Notes: generated by a model not told the origin, from the letters alone. A stretch of DNA of 64,000 nucleotides from Anaerolineaceae bacterium (GCA_016841365.1 JAENZI010000006.1:1-64000), one strand, 5' to 3'; positions 18,895 through 28,194 are shown, counted from the first letter of the stretch. Made by a program: numbers and translations.

Positions 18895-20985
18895 ATGGGC
18901 AACGGAATTTCAGGTTTCTTTCAAATCTTTGCACAGCCGCCAGGCGGTCTGATATATCACCTGGTCATCATCTTGATTTTGTCAGTGGTGATCAGTTTTT
19001 GCATCATCCGCTTGCGCCAAACGGACGAAAAGCAAGGGGCCATCCACATTCTGATTGGGTGCGCCGTTTTACTTTTCATTCAAGTTTTGCTTATCTTCTT
19101 CACCCATTCAAATTTCTCAGGCAGCACGCAACCTAACCTCATTCTGGGGATCATAGAACGTCTGGCTGCTGCGCTTACCATCACCTGGTTTGGATGGTTG
19201 TTCATTGATGAAAACAAATCCTTTTTGTTCAAAGGGATTAGTATTTTCTTGAGCATTGCCTTCATTTTGTTCGGTGGAATCTCCATCTCATCGCTTCACC
19301 TTCAAACCGAAAATCTTTCAACCAATGTCCAGTGGTTGTTCATCTTTTGGGAAGTTATCTCAATTTTATTGAATCTCACCGGGTTGATCCTGCTGATTTC
19401 CATCCAACCCACGCATTGGAAGTTAGGTGGGATATTCTTAGCCATTCTCACATTAGCCCATTTTGTTCAAATCTTTATTTCTGATGTACAAACGCCTCTG
19501 ATGGGTGTGGTCAGATTAGCCCAATTGATCTGTATCCCGGGGGTCTATCTGCTCTATCGAGAAATGGACAAAGCACAAGCTCTCAGCAGTAATGCCATAC
19601 CAGCCGCTGAGCGATTGGGCGTCAAATCGTTAGTGGATACTAAACCAGCCTTGATCAATGACCTGCTGCAAGTTTCATTAACACACAAAACTGAAGAGAA
19701 ATTCAAAATCATCGCACGGTCTATTGCACTTGGTGCTACAGCAGACATGTGCTGCCTGATAAAAATGAACCCACAGCAAGACATCGTCCAATTGGTCGCC
19801 ACATATGATTTGATCAGAGAGGAATATCTCCCCAATGCAAGCCTTAAGCGCGATGCATTACAGCAAATCGTCTCTGCCTGGGAGAACAATGAACCTCTCA
19901 CACTCTCCAACAGCGAAACCCTTTCTAAAGATGGCGCAGCCTTAGGCGAGGTATTCAATTACCCGCGCCTCGGCAGCCTTTTCGCTTACCCCCTATCACC
20001 CCCAAATCAGGAAACCAGGGGCGGTGTGATCTTACTTTCACCCTACACCAATAAATTCTTCGGTGAAAGCACCAGCCAAATGATGGATGCCATCAAACAG
20101 CCGTTAACCAAAGTTCTCTTCACAGCAGACCCGAATGAGAAATTACAGCAAGAATTGCAAAAAATTTGGGCAGAAAGAAACGCCTTTAAATATGAGAAGG
20201 ATCAATTAACGCTAACGATCAACGAAATGGATGCGACTTTGCAGGAGAAGGAAAAAGAACTCAAGCAATTAAAGGCGAGATATCAAATCGAGAAAATTGA
20301 ATCAGTCGAAAAAATTGAACGACTCCAAGACCAGCTGACAATACTGGAAAATCAAATTGGTCGCTCGCAACAAGATAGCGGCAGGCTGGAACAATTAGAG
20401 GCAGAAATTCGTCAATTAACCACAGAGCGTGATCAGCTTCAGCAAACGCTTTCGCATACGACTGCCCGATTGAAAGAAGCAGAGTCGAGAGAAGGGCAAA
20501 CAGGCCCGATCCGCCTCTCTGTGCAAAGCCGGATCATCAGCCTGGATTCGATTGCGGCCAATGTGCAGGTGGATCTCACGCCTGAGTTGCAGCAAAAGAA
20601 TGTACATCTGGATTTAATCAACCCAAACGGACGTCAGTTGGTTAAAACCGATCCGGATCTGATCCATGCCATACTACGAGGGCTGCTGGATAATGCACTG
20701 GCAGTCACACTGCCTGATGGGAAGATCCAGCTCGATCAGCAGTTATCCTTTGAAACCGGTATGCTGGTTATCCAGGTGACAGATTACGGTGAAGGTCTAA
20801 CCCGCGAAGAACAAAAATCGCTCTTCAGCGGTGAAGCCCCCGTCATTTCAGGGGTTGGCAGCGTTCAGGCACTACGTGATGCCATCCGTGCGATCCGCTT
20901 GCTGAATGGTAAGATCTGGCTGCGAAGTAAAAAACACACCTTTACAACTTTCAGGGTCCAATTGCCCGTGCGGATCATTGATTGA
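18895..20985 (+). CDS. Membrane sensor with GAF, coiled coil and HATPase_c domains, no phosphoacceptor His seen
   Basis: The 696-residue protein starts with about seven hydrophobic helices (15-225), then a GAF-like domain (about 255-410), a long coiled coil (about 420-545, rich in Glu, Gln and Leu), and a C-terminal histidine-kinase-type ATPase. The N box (ILRGLLDNALAVT) and the G1 box (VTDYGEGLT) are clear. I do not see an H box between coiled coil and ATPase domain (GPIRLSVQSRIISLDS), so it may not autophosphorylate in the usual way. No response regulator is adjacent. The start has only a weak ribosome binding site. Confidence 0.75.
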   Translation: MGNGISGFFQIFAQPPGGLIYHLVIILILSVVISFCIIRLRQTDEKQGAIHILIGCAVLLFIQVLLIFFTHSNFSGSTQPNLILGIIERLAAALTITWFGWLFIDENKSFLFKGISIFLSIAFILFGGISISSLHLQTENLSTNVQWLFIFWEVISILLNLTGLILLISIQPTHWKLGGIFLAILTLAHFVQIFISDVQTPLMGVVRLAQLICIPGVYLLYREMDKAQALSSNAIPAAERLGVKSLVDTKPALINDLLQVSLTHKTEEKFKIIARSIALGATADMCCLIKMNPQQDIVQLVATYDLIREEYLPNASLKRDALQQIVSAWENNEPLTLSNSETLSKDGAALGEVFNYPRLGSLFAYPLSPPNQETRGGVILLSPYTNKFFGESTSQMMDAIKQPLTKVLFTADPNEKLQQELQKIWAERNAFKYEKDQLTLTINEMDATLQEKEKELKQLKARYQIEKIESVEKIERLQDQLTILENQIGRSQQDSGRLEQLEAEIRQLTTERDQLQQTLSHTTARLKEAESREGQTGPIRLSVQSRIISLDSIAANVQVDLTPELQQKNVHLDLINPNGRQLVKTDPDLIHAILRGLLDNALAVTLPDGKIQLDQQLSFETGMLVIQVTDYGEGLTREEQKSLFSGEAPVISGVGSVQALRDAIRAIRLLNGKIWLRSKKHTFTTFRVQLPVRIID

Positions 20986-21009
20986 AAAACCGGGTTCATC
21001 GACTATAAT
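20982..21009 (+). promoter_or_regulatory. Promoter of the LCP gene, inside the end of the sensor gene
   Basis: TTGAAA (20982-20987), a 16-base spacer, and a perfect TATAAT (21004-21009). Transcription should begin near 21016, so start codons at 21020 or 21068 are possible and the longer frame is excluded for this transcript. Confidence 0.6.
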
Positions 21010-21019
21010 GAATTTTAGT

Positions 21020-22153
21020 ATGGATCACAGCAGGATAAACAAAAGAAATAAGGTCATTTCGCCAACCATGTCTTCAAGACGAACCCCTCGCAGGACTATT
21101 GAAAAAAGACAACAACCTCCACAACGTTATCAGGTGGTTGTGATTGTGATCTTTGTTTCACTTCTGTGTCTTTTTGGGTTCATCCTGGTCAGCGGCGTCC
21201 TCTCTCGCGTTAACGAAAGTCCTGCTTATGCTTATGCAAGGCAAACCCAAACGGCAATGAGTATTGAGCCGACTCCGACACCATTTCAACCCGATGGGAG
21301 CTCAGTAGCAGCGGGTACAACACCCGAGCCAGATTCTGAAACATCCACCCCATCTGTGACATCAACGGTAAAAGTCTATCAAAAGCCTGAGGGGCAGGTG
21401 AACGTACTATTATTAGGATCGGATGTCCGCCCCGATGACGGCGGATTCCGGACGGATGTCATCGTTTGGGTCTCACTCAATCCCAAAGATGGCTATGTCA
21501 GCGCAATTTCCTTCCCGCGAGACCTGTTTGTGCAAATCCCTGGCTATGGCGAAAACCGGATCAACACCGCTTTTCCGCGTGGCGGGTTTGATCTGCTGGC
21601 AGACACCTTCGAAATGAATTTCGGGATTCGCCCGGACCACTATGTGATGGTGGACTTTAACGGGTTCGTGTCTGTGATCAACAGTCTGGGCGGCATCAAT
21701 GTGCAAGCCGCGCAAAATCTGACCGATACTTGTGCGGTGTGGGTCAACCCCGAGGGGATGTGCAGCGTCGGCCCCGGTTTGATTCACATGGATGGCGACC
21801 TTGCCCTGTGGTATGTCCGTTCACGCTACTCCACCAGTGATATTGACCGCGCCCGTAGGGCACAGGAAGTGATCAAAGCGATATTTGACCGCTTGGTGAG
21901 CCTTGATGCTCTCCTGATGGCTGCGGATATTTATGATGTTTACAGTACCTACGTTCAGACCGACATCGGTCTTGGCGATGTGCTGCCTTTGCTACCCCTG
22001 GCTAGCAAAATCAATGATAATGGGGACATTCGAAATTACGTGATTGGCTATGATTATGCTTATGATTGGGTCACCTACCAGGGGGCACAAGTTCTGGTCC
22101 CGCTATATGACGAAATCCAGGCATTGTTGGTTGAAGCGCTCAGCCTGAAATAA
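21020..22153 (+). CDS. LytR-CpsA-Psr (LCP) family protein
   Basis: The roughly 377-residue protein has a basic cytoplasmic tail, one membrane helix (about 42-66), a Thr/Pro/Ser-rich spacer, then an LCP domain. Family motifs are plain: VLLLGSDVRPDDGG, FRTDVIVWVSL, ISFPRDLFVQIPGYG, NRINTAF, and YVRSRYSTSDIDRARRAQ with the conserved arginines. LCP enzymes transfer undecaprenyl-linked glycopolymers to peptidoglycan outside the membrane. Candidate starts are 21008, 21020 and 21068. The promoter at 20982-21009 makes 21020 (nearly leaderless) or 21068 most likely; no ribosome binding site decides. Confidence 0.85.
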   Translation: MDHSRINKRNKVISPTMSSRRTPRRTIEKRQQPPQRYQVVVIVIFVSLLCLFGFILVSGVLSRVNESPAYAYARQTQTAMSIEPTPTPFQPDGSSVAAGTTPEPDSETSTPSVTSTVKVYQKPEGQVNVLLLGSDVRPDDGGFRTDVIVWVSLNPKDGYVSAISFPRDLFVQIPGYGENRINTAFPRGGFDLLADTFEMNFGIRPDHYVMVDFNGFVSVINSLGGINVQAAQNLTDTCAVWVNPEGMCSVGPGLIHMDGDLALWYVRSRYSTSDIDRARRAQEVIKAIFDRLVSLDALLMAADIYDVYSTYVQTDIGLGDVLPLLPLASKINDNGDIRNYVIGYDYAYDWVTYQGAQVLVPLYDEIQALLVEALSLK

Positions 22154-22231
22154 GCAATTGACAATCCCTGCGGTTTGGTTTAAACTAAATCTGTTGTTTG
22201 ACTACACGAATTATCAGCATTGAGAGGTTTA

Positions 22232-23194
22232 ATGACAAACCAAACCACCGAATCACAGGTTACCCCTGCCCATCTGACTGAAAAAACGCTTCTCAAACCT
22301 GCCATCCAGGCCTGGAAGTTTTTCTTAAACGACCAGGGACGATCGCCGTATACCGTTAAGTCCTTTGTTGCCGATCTCAACCTGCTGGACTCCTACCTCC
22401 CACCGGATAAAACCATTGGCGAAATTACGCTTAAAGACCTTGAAAACTTCACAGATTGGCTTGAGAACAAACGCGGGGTTCCCTGCAGTCCCAAAAGCCT
22501 ATCGCGCCGGATCACATCGGTCAAGAGCTTTTTTAGATGGCTGCAGAACGGCGCTGTCCTATTGGTCAATCCGTCTGAAAAACTCGTCCAGCGAACCGTG
22601 ACCAGCCCATTGCCTGATGTTCTAACCCAGGAAGAAGTCAAACAGGCGATCAATACGGCGGCAGCCATGCGTGTGATCGATCCCCCAGACGCTCGCCCCT
22701 ACACCTTAATTAAGTTGCTGCTTGAAACAGCCATCAAAAAAGGGGAATGCCGAGATATTTCGCTCAATCATCTCTCCGTAGAAGACCCTCAAAACGCCTA
22801 TGTCTTCATCCGCTACACCAACCCCCGTTACCGCTACAAAGAACGCAAAATCCCGCTTTCAGAGAGCTGGGTGGAAGCCTTTAACGAATACGTTGCCCAG
22901 TATGAACCTGAGGAACGCTTGTTCCCATGGACGGCACGGCGGTTAGAATACATCCTTGAAGATATTACGGAGGCTGGCGGTTTTAATAAACGCATCTCCT
23001 TCGATATGTGCCGCTGGACAAGTGTGCTATCTGACCTGGTAGAGGGCAAAGAACCTGAAAAGATCCGCCAAAAACTGGGTGTGTCAAAAATTCAGTTCAG
23101 GGAAGTGCGGCGTAAATTGCGCACACTTGCCAAACAACAAGGGTTCGAAATCGAGGACGATTCAGACACAGACTCTGAAACAGAAAACGAATAA
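22232..23194 (+). CDS. Tyrosine recombinase-like protein with degenerate active site
   Basis: The 320-residue protein has a SAM-like N-terminal core-binding domain (about 25-125: AWKFFLNDQGRSPYTVKSF) and a C-terminal domain with the tyrosine recombinase fold. The active site is largely lost. The first Arg position reads AIKKGE instead of the usual GLRxxE, the HxxR box reads DMCRW, and no Tyr follows at the usual place (FREVRRKL). Only the second Arg is recognisable. It may bind DNA without cutting it. GAGAGG supports ATG 22232. No att sites or phage genes are nearby, so it looks like a resident chromosomal gene and not part of an element. The acidic tail (DDSDTDSETENE) is unusual. Confidence 0.7.
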   Translation: MTNQTTESQVTPAHLTEKTLLKPAIQAWKFFLNDQGRSPYTVKSFVADLNLLDSYLPPDKTIGEITLKDLENFTDWLENKRGVPCSPKSLSRRITSVKSFFRWLQNGAVLLVNPSEKLVQRTVTSPLPDVLTQEEVKQAINTAAAMRVIDPPDARPYTLIKLLLETAIKKGECRDISLNHLSVEDPQNAYVFIRYTNPRYRYKERKIPLSESWVEAFNEYVAQYEPEERLFPWTARRLEYILEDITEAGGFNKRISFDMCRWTSVLSDLVEGKEPEKIRQKLGVSKIQFREVRRKLRTLAKQQGFEIEDDSDTDSETENE

Positions 23195-23230
23195 TCTGCT
23201 CTTAGAATGTTTCCAAATTGAATAGAATGC

Positions 23231-24670
23231 TTAATTAGATCGCTGCACCAAGCGCAAGCGCAAAATGTGCTTTGTGTCCGCTGTGATCTTAAACGTCTCT
23301 GACGGCCGCAAACCACAGATCCAGGCAACCTGCCCCCCAGAACTGACCAGTGGCCAGACATCCCGCAGATGCTCTGGCACCTTCTGATTGATGAAAAAGT
23401 CCGAAAGCGCTTGTGTGTGCCCACCCATGCCAAGCGGTTTCCAACCCTCACCTTCCCGCCGGCCGCGCACAATGAGCGGCATTTCCAATGTGTCAAAGTC
23501 AAGCCAGGCAACCCCCGCATCAAGAGCTTTGACGTGATCCATAACATCCGCCAATTTCTCAGGCAGCAAATCGACGTCCAAAAACCAGCCATTGCGCAGG
23601 TCAACTGAATCCCCAGGCTCAAGGGGAAAGCGGGTGTCCGCTTCCGGCAATAACGGCTTTCCCCATTCCGGCAAATCCGCCGTCCATGTCTTCAAAATCA
23701 GCGTCTGCCCGATGATCACCAGGTTCAACCGCGCCGCCAGGTCTATTTCGCCGCGCTCAGAGGGGAATTCAATAAAAGCCAATCCTCGCTCAACAGCATC
23801 AAAACCGACATCGCGTAGATCAGGCCGCAGGATTGAAACTGCATGACGCAGCACACGCCGCTGGATCGCTTTTCCACAAGCCAAGAACTTTTGCCGGTCT
23901 AATTCAATCCAATCCTGTGTCGTAGAAATAAATATTCTTTTCCAAGCTTGATTGGTTAGGTTGTCCAAGAACTGGTCTTCACTTCGCAGCACATCAGACA
24001 TTCGCCATAATACCTGCCGAATGGTCGGATTGTAGCTTTCCAATTCCGGGATCAATTCATGGCGCAGACGGTTACGAAAATAAGTCGTATCCTGGTTGGT
24101 CAAATCAATGCGCGTGTCTAAACCAGTTTGGGCAAGATAAGTTTCTATGTCCTCCCGCCAGAGGCTCAACAGGGGCCTCACCAACGGGATCGAATCATCC
24201 CAAGCAGGTATCACCCGGCGGTAAGCCATGCCGGAAAGGCCGGGCAGTGCTGCGCCGCGCAAAAAATGCATGAGAACCGTTTCGACCTGGTCATCGGCAT
24301 GATGGCCGACGGCCACAGCCTGGGCTTGATGTTTGACAGCCTGTGTGAACAAAAATTGGTAGCGTACTTCTCGGGCTGCTTCTTCGATGGATTGTCTGGA
24401 TTGCGCTGCGATCCTCTGAACATCAAACCGTTCACTCACAAAGGGCAGGCTGAATTTCGCCGCTAAATCGGCCACATATTTGGCATCCTGGGCAGACTCT
24501 TCTCGCAAACCGTGGTCTAAATGGGCAATCACCAGGTTGAATCCAAGCGTGTTCAACCCATACATCAATGCCAGGCTGTCGGCACCGCCAGAAACGCCCA
24601 CAATGACTGGTTCATCCCGGTTCAAATTGCATTGTTCATCGGCTGTTTGCGCTAAAATTTTGAGGAACAT
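23231..24670 (-). CDS. tilS: tRNA(Ile)-lysidine synthase
   Basis: The 479-residue enzyme adds lysine to C34 of tRNA(Ile2) so that it reads AUA. The PP-loop SGGADS is at 27-32, followed by LDHGLREES and the family's VGHHADDQVETVLMHFLRG. The C-terminal TilS domains occupy about 350-479. A longer frame reaches 24811, but it would run into the divergent coaE gene. The ATG at 24668-24670 lies six bases after a perfect TATAAT and gives the normal N-terminus. The mRNA would then be leaderless. Confidence 0.92.
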   Translation of the reverse strand: MFLKILAQTADEQCNLNRDEPVIVGVSGGADSLALMYGLNTLGFNLVIAHLDHGLREESAQDAKYVADLAAKFSLPFVSERFDVQRIAAQSRQSIEEAAREVRYQFLFTQAVKHQAQAVAVGHHADDQVETVLMHFLRGAALPGLSGMAYRRVIPAWDDSIPLVRPLLSLWREDIETYLAQTGLDTRIDLTNQDTTYFRNRLRHELIPELESYNPTIRQVLWRMSDVLRSEDQFLDNLTNQAWKRIFISTTQDWIELDRQKFLACGKAIQRRVLRHAVSILRPDLRDVGFDAVERGLAFIEFPSERGEIDLAARLNLVIIGQTLILKTWTADLPEWGKPLLPEADTRFPLEPGDSVDLRNGWFLDVDLLPEKLADVMDHVKALDAGVAWLDFDTLEMPLIVRGRREGEGWKPLGMGGHTQALSDFFINQKVPEHLRDVWPLVSSGGQVAWICGLRPSETFKITADTKHILRLRLVQRSN

Positions 24671-24676
24671 AATCAA

Positions 24677-24682
24677 ATTATA
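24677..24682 (-). promoter_or_regulatory. tilS extended -10 box adjacent to the start codon
   Basis: Read on the minus strand, TGCTATAAT is an extended -10 element. Only six bases separate TATAAT from the tilS ATG, so transcription should begin at or next to the start codon. Confidence 0.55.
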
Positions 24683-24740
24683 GCACCCCCGCCCCATCTG
24701 CAGAATCAGAATAGGGTATACTTCATTTCGGGACCAGGAA

Positions 24741-25877
24741 ATGAAGAATCCGTTTAGAGTTATCGGCATTACCGGGAATATTGCCACAGGCAAGAGCGTG
24801 GTTCGGCGCATGCTGGCAAATTCAGGGGGACTGGGAATAGATGCTGATGTGCTCGCCCACCGTATGCTCTACCCAAATGGCCCAGCCTATCAGGCGGTAA
24901 TTGAAGCCTTTGGCGAGAGCATCCTCTTATCTGACGGACAAATTTCACGCCCAAAACTTGGGGACATCGTCTTTAATGATGAAGAAAAACTGGCATTGCT
25001 TGAATCACTGATCCATCCCGCCGTGACACAATCCATCCAAGCCAGATTGAAAAGGAATACCTGCCCCTTTGCCGCCATCGAAGCCATCAAACTGATCGAG
25101 GCAGGAATATCCTCAATCTGTGATTCCTTATGGGTCAGCCATATCCCCCCTGACCTGCAATTTACACGCCTGATCGAAACCCGGGGCATGACTGAGGATG
25201 ATGCCAGAATTCGTATCGAATCACAACCCCCACAATCGATCAAGCTAAACCTCGCCGATGTGATCATCCACACTGATGGAACATTTCATTCGACATGGCA
25301 GCAGGTTCAAGACGCACTTAATGATACAATTACATTAAGCGGTCAGACTGAGACTTTGCACCTTAATAAAACCCGGGGATGGGCAGGTCACACCCTTCAG
25401 TGTGTGGCGAAAGATTCGCTTGAAACCTTCTGGCAAGAGCATGCGGAAGAAGATCTTTCCCGCTTATATCAACGACTGGGCTTCCTGATGGCTTTTGTCA
25501 TCATTGAAGATAAATGTCCGAAAGCCATCACATTTTGGGAAAACTGGAATTTTACCGGCGCCATAAAAGAAATCATTTCGATTGACCCGGTAGACGAGGA
25601 TTCTCAGATGATTTTAGAATCATTTGAAAAACACGCCCGCTGCCAGCAATCCGAAATATTGCTTCTTTCTGAAGCAAAACGTCAAAAATTAAACCTGCAA
25701 CCCGAAACATCTGGCTACGAATTGATTGCGGCAGATCAACTGACTTACCCGGCATGGCAGCAGGCAGCTAACAGGGTAACCGGTCACCAAGAAGAACAAC
25801 TGTGGGTCAAGGTTTTATCCCAGCCCATTGAAACACACCATGATTTTGGTTCAATAGAGACCCAAACGAATGACTGA
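24741..25877 (+). CDS. coaE: Dephospho-CoA kinase with unknown C-terminal domain
   Basis: The first 200 residues are a CoaE: P-loop GNIATGKS (12-19), IDADVLAHRML, the LLESLIHP segment and RLIETRGMTEDDARIRIESQ. It carries out the last step of coenzyme A synthesis. A further 175 residues follow (from about 205, LHLNKTRGWAGHTLQCV) that normal CoaE enzymes of about 200 residues lack. This part looks folded, with alternating helices and strands, but I do not recognise it. The gene overlaps cdaA by eight bases, so both are probably translated together. GGACCAGG precedes the ATG. Confidence 0.88.
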   Translation: MKNPFRVIGITGNIATGKSVVRRMLANSGGLGIDADVLAHRMLYPNGPAYQAVIEAFGESILLSDGQISRPKLGDIVFNDEEKLALLESLIHPAVTQSIQARLKRNTCPFAAIEAIKLIEAGISSICDSLWVSHIPPDLQFTRLIETRGMTEDDARIRIESQPPQSIKLNLADVIIHTDGTFHSTWQQVQDALNDTITLSGQTETLHLNKTRGWAGHTLQCVAKDSLETFWQEHAEEDLSRLYQRLGFLMAFVIIEDKCPKAITFWENWNFTGAIKEIISIDPVDEDSQMILESFEKHARCQQSEILLLSEAKRQKLNLQPETSGYELIAADQLTYPAWQQAANRVTGHQEEQLWVKVLSQPIETHHDFGSIETQTND

Positions 25878-26772
25878 TATTTTTAACGACATTTTATTTC
25901 TCTTTCAAAGATTTGGATGGACGGATGTCCTGGATATTATCCTGGTCACATCCATCTTTTTAATTCTATTGATCCTGCTGAGGGACACCGAGGTATTGGT
26001 GCTCCTCAGAGGTGTGTTCTTCATCATCGTTTTGCTAGCGCTTGTTACCAGCCTGGTTGACCTTCCTGCATTTTCATGGCTGATCAACAGCGTTATGCCT
26101 GCCCTGATCTTCGCCATCCCGGTAATTTTCGCACCAGAGATCCGGCGGGCATTAGAGAAGGTCGGCAGGGCGGGAAATGTGACACTTTTCACTCGTAGAA
26201 GAGACATCGACGAAGATGAATTGCGAAAAACCCTCGATGCTGTGATCGAAGCCTGCGGCCGGCTTTCAGAGCGGCACCACGGCGCTTTGATCGTGATCCA
26301 ACGCATGCAAACTCTACGCGATTATGCCCAAACTGGCGTCCCGATGAATGCCGTGGTAACACCCGAACTGCTTCTACAAATTTTTTACCCCAACACGCCG
26401 CTTCATGATGGCGCAGTCATCATTGTGGATAATCAAGTTGTCTCTGCCTCATCCGTGATGCCCCTCTCTGCCAGTGGCGTGTTGAACCGCTCGCCCGAAC
26501 GAACGATGGGCTTACGCCATCGGGCAGCCCTTGGCATTTCAGAAGTCAGTGATGCCATCGCCGTGGTTGTTTCCGAAGAAACCGGCAGCATCTCAATTGC
26601 CCACAATGGCAAAATGATCCGACGATTGAATATGGAACGACTCAAAAACACACTGCATGCATTCTTCCAACCCATCGAGTCAGGCAGGGGGCAAAACCTG
26701 TTCTCTCAATTGCTGTCTATATTTCAAAAGGAGAAATCTGGTCAAAATAAAGATGATGGGGGTGAGTTATGA
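25870..26772 (+). CDS. cdaA: Diadenylate cyclase CdaA
   Basis: The 300-residue protein makes c-di-AMP from two ATP. Three membrane helices (about 18-38, 43-63, 68-88) are followed by the DAC domain with DGA at 180-182 (PLHDGAVII) and RHR at 216-218 (GLRHRAALG), both intact. The C-terminal tail is polar. It overlaps coaE upstream and the YbbR/CdaR gene downstream (ATGA overlap), giving the usual cdaA-cdaR pair with CoaE added in front; glmM, often third in this operon, is not here. Confidence 0.95.
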   Translation: MTDIFNDILFLFQRFGWTDVLDIILVTSIFLILLILLRDTEVLVLLRGVFFIIVLLALVTSLVDLPAFSWLINSVMPALIFAIPVIFAPEIRRALEKVGRAGNVTLFTRRRDIDEDELRKTLDAVIEACGRLSERHHGALIVIQRMQTLRDYAQTGVPMNAVVTPELLLQIFYPNTPLHDGAVIIVDNQVVSASSVMPLSASGVLNRSPERTMGLRHRAALGISEVSDAIAVVVSEETGSISIAHNGKMIRRLNMERLKNTLHAFFQPIESGRGQNLFSQLLSIFQKEKSGQNKDDGGEL

Positions 26773-28055
26773 AATTTTTGAGGAAGATCATCAAAAATCT
26801 CCCCTCCTTTATGACCGCACTGGTATTTGCGGTCGCTGTCTGGATTTTTGCAGTCACCCAATCCGACCCAACGCAAACACGTGCTTATCCTTCACAGGTG
26901 GACCTTGAGATTTTTGGGTTGGACCCAAACCTGATGATCGTCAATGACATCAACGATAGGGTTACATTGACCGTCCGTGCGCCTGCATCCATTCTTGACC
27001 AGCTCGAAAATGACAGCAGCTTAATTACTGCCGTTCTCGATCTTTCGGGGTTGGAAGCTGGCGTGCATACCCTCACACCCCAGATCAATATTAGTCTATC
27101 GCCGGCAGAAGTAGTTCGCCTCAGCCCGGCAACCGTTTATATCAAACTCGACACAGTCATCACACGGGAATTCCCGATCCTGATCAAAATGATCGGTAAT
27201 CCCACCATCGGTTTCGAGGTTCAGGAACCCGAATTAAGCGCAGAAAATGTGACCATCTCAGGACCTCAAACGCTTGTGGATTCTATCAATCAGGTTTTGG
27301 GAGAAGTCAGTGTTGTAGATGCCTCGGAAGACATTCAACGTATTGTGGATTTAGTCGCCTATGATGAAGAGGGGCAGGAAGTAGAAGGGATTTCCATCAC
27401 ACCTGATAGTATCGAGGTTCTGATCCCTGTCACCCAGCGTGGGGGATACCGGACCGTTGTGGTGAAAATCGTTACCAGCGGACAAATCGCTGCGGGTTAC
27501 CGCCTGACAAACATTTACTCGATGCCCCCGACCGTCACCATTTTCTCATCCGATCCGACCCTGGTTGAAAGCATTCCGGGCTTCATCGAAACGACGCCCA
27601 TCAATCTTAACGGCGCCAGTGAAAGCCTTGAGATCCGCGTGGCACTCAACCTTCCTGAAGGCCTCAATGTCGTAGGCAGTCAGAATGTCACCGTCCAGAT
27701 CGGCATCGAACCAATTGAGAGCAGCATCAGCTTTTCAAATATTGCCGTTCAGACCGAGGGGTTGCAAGATGGGTTGACAGCAATCATTTCACCTCAATTT
27801 GTGGACGTCTTCTTATCAGGTCCGCTCAATCTTCTCGAACAGCTCGACCCCACGAGCCTGCTGGTCGTCATCGACCTGACAGACCGTGGCCCAGGCACCT
27901 ATCAATTAGCACCAGAAGTGATCCTTGAAAATGGCGATGTCCAGGTGGATGCCATTTTACCGAACACAATCGAAGTCACAATTGTGGAAGGGAATGGGAA
28001 CCAGGGCGGTTCGATCACCCCGACACCAACAGTCACGCCCACAACCACACCCTGA
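26769..28055 (+). CDS. cdaR: YbbR domain protein, CdaR-like regulator of CdaA
   Basis: The 428-residue protein has one N-terminal membrane helix (about 12-32, ALVFAVAVWIFAVTQS) and then four or so YbbR repeats of about 80-90 residues, seen from recurring patterns such as VTLTVRAP, VTISGPQTLVDSI and VDVFLSGPLNLLEQL. The end is a Thr/Pro-rich tail. CdaR proteins contact CdaA at the membrane and modulate c-di-AMP synthesis in Firmicutes; the same role is inferred here from the four-base overlap with cdaA. Confidence 0.9.
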   Translation: MKFLRKIIKNLPSFMTALVFAVAVWIFAVTQSDPTQTRAYPSQVDLEIFGLDPNLMIVNDINDRVTLTVRAPASILDQLENDSSLITAVLDLSGLEAGVHTLTPQINISLSPAEVVRLSPATVYIKLDTVITREFPILIKMIGNPTIGFEVQEPELSAENVTISGPQTLVDSINQVLGEVSVVDASEDIQRIVDLVAYDEEGQEVEGISITPDSIEVLIPVTQRGGYRTVVVKIVTSGQIAAGYRLTNIYSMPPTVTIFSSDPTLVESIPGFIETTPINLNGASESLEIRVALNLPEGLNVVGSQNVTVQIGIEPIESSISFSNIAVQTEGLQDGLTAIISPQFVDVFLSGPLNLLEQLDPTSLLVVIDLTDRGPGTYQLAPEVILENGDVQVDAILPNTIEVTIVEGNGNQGGSITPTPTVTPTTTP

Positions 28056-28078
28056 TGGATGCGCAAAATGCACATGAT

Positions 28079-28125
28079 CAACACCCCGTGTATACTTTTT
28101 ACCGGGGTGTTTTGTTTACACCACA
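28079..28125 (+). terminator. Terminator of the coaE-cdaA-cdaR operon
   Basis: ACACCCCG / CGGGGTGT stem followed by TTTTGTTT. Confidence 0.8.
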
Positions 28126-28180
28126 CCTAAAACCAATCTCGAACGAAAAACATTATTGCATTCTATGAAAGTGTATGGGG

Positions 28181-28186
28181 TATAAT
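28181..28186 (+). promoter_or_regulatory. der -10 box, eight bases from the start codon
   Basis: Perfect TATAAT with eight bases to the der ATG. TTGCAT at 28156-28161 is a possible but widely spaced (19) -35 box. A leaderless mRNA is expected. Confidence 0.5.
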
Positions 28187-28194
28187 CATCGCCT

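Noticed and set aside
22232-23194. Integrase gene as sign of a prophage or genomic island
   Set aside because: Flanking genes are housekeeping, no repeats or att-like duplications are seen, and catalytic residues are missing.
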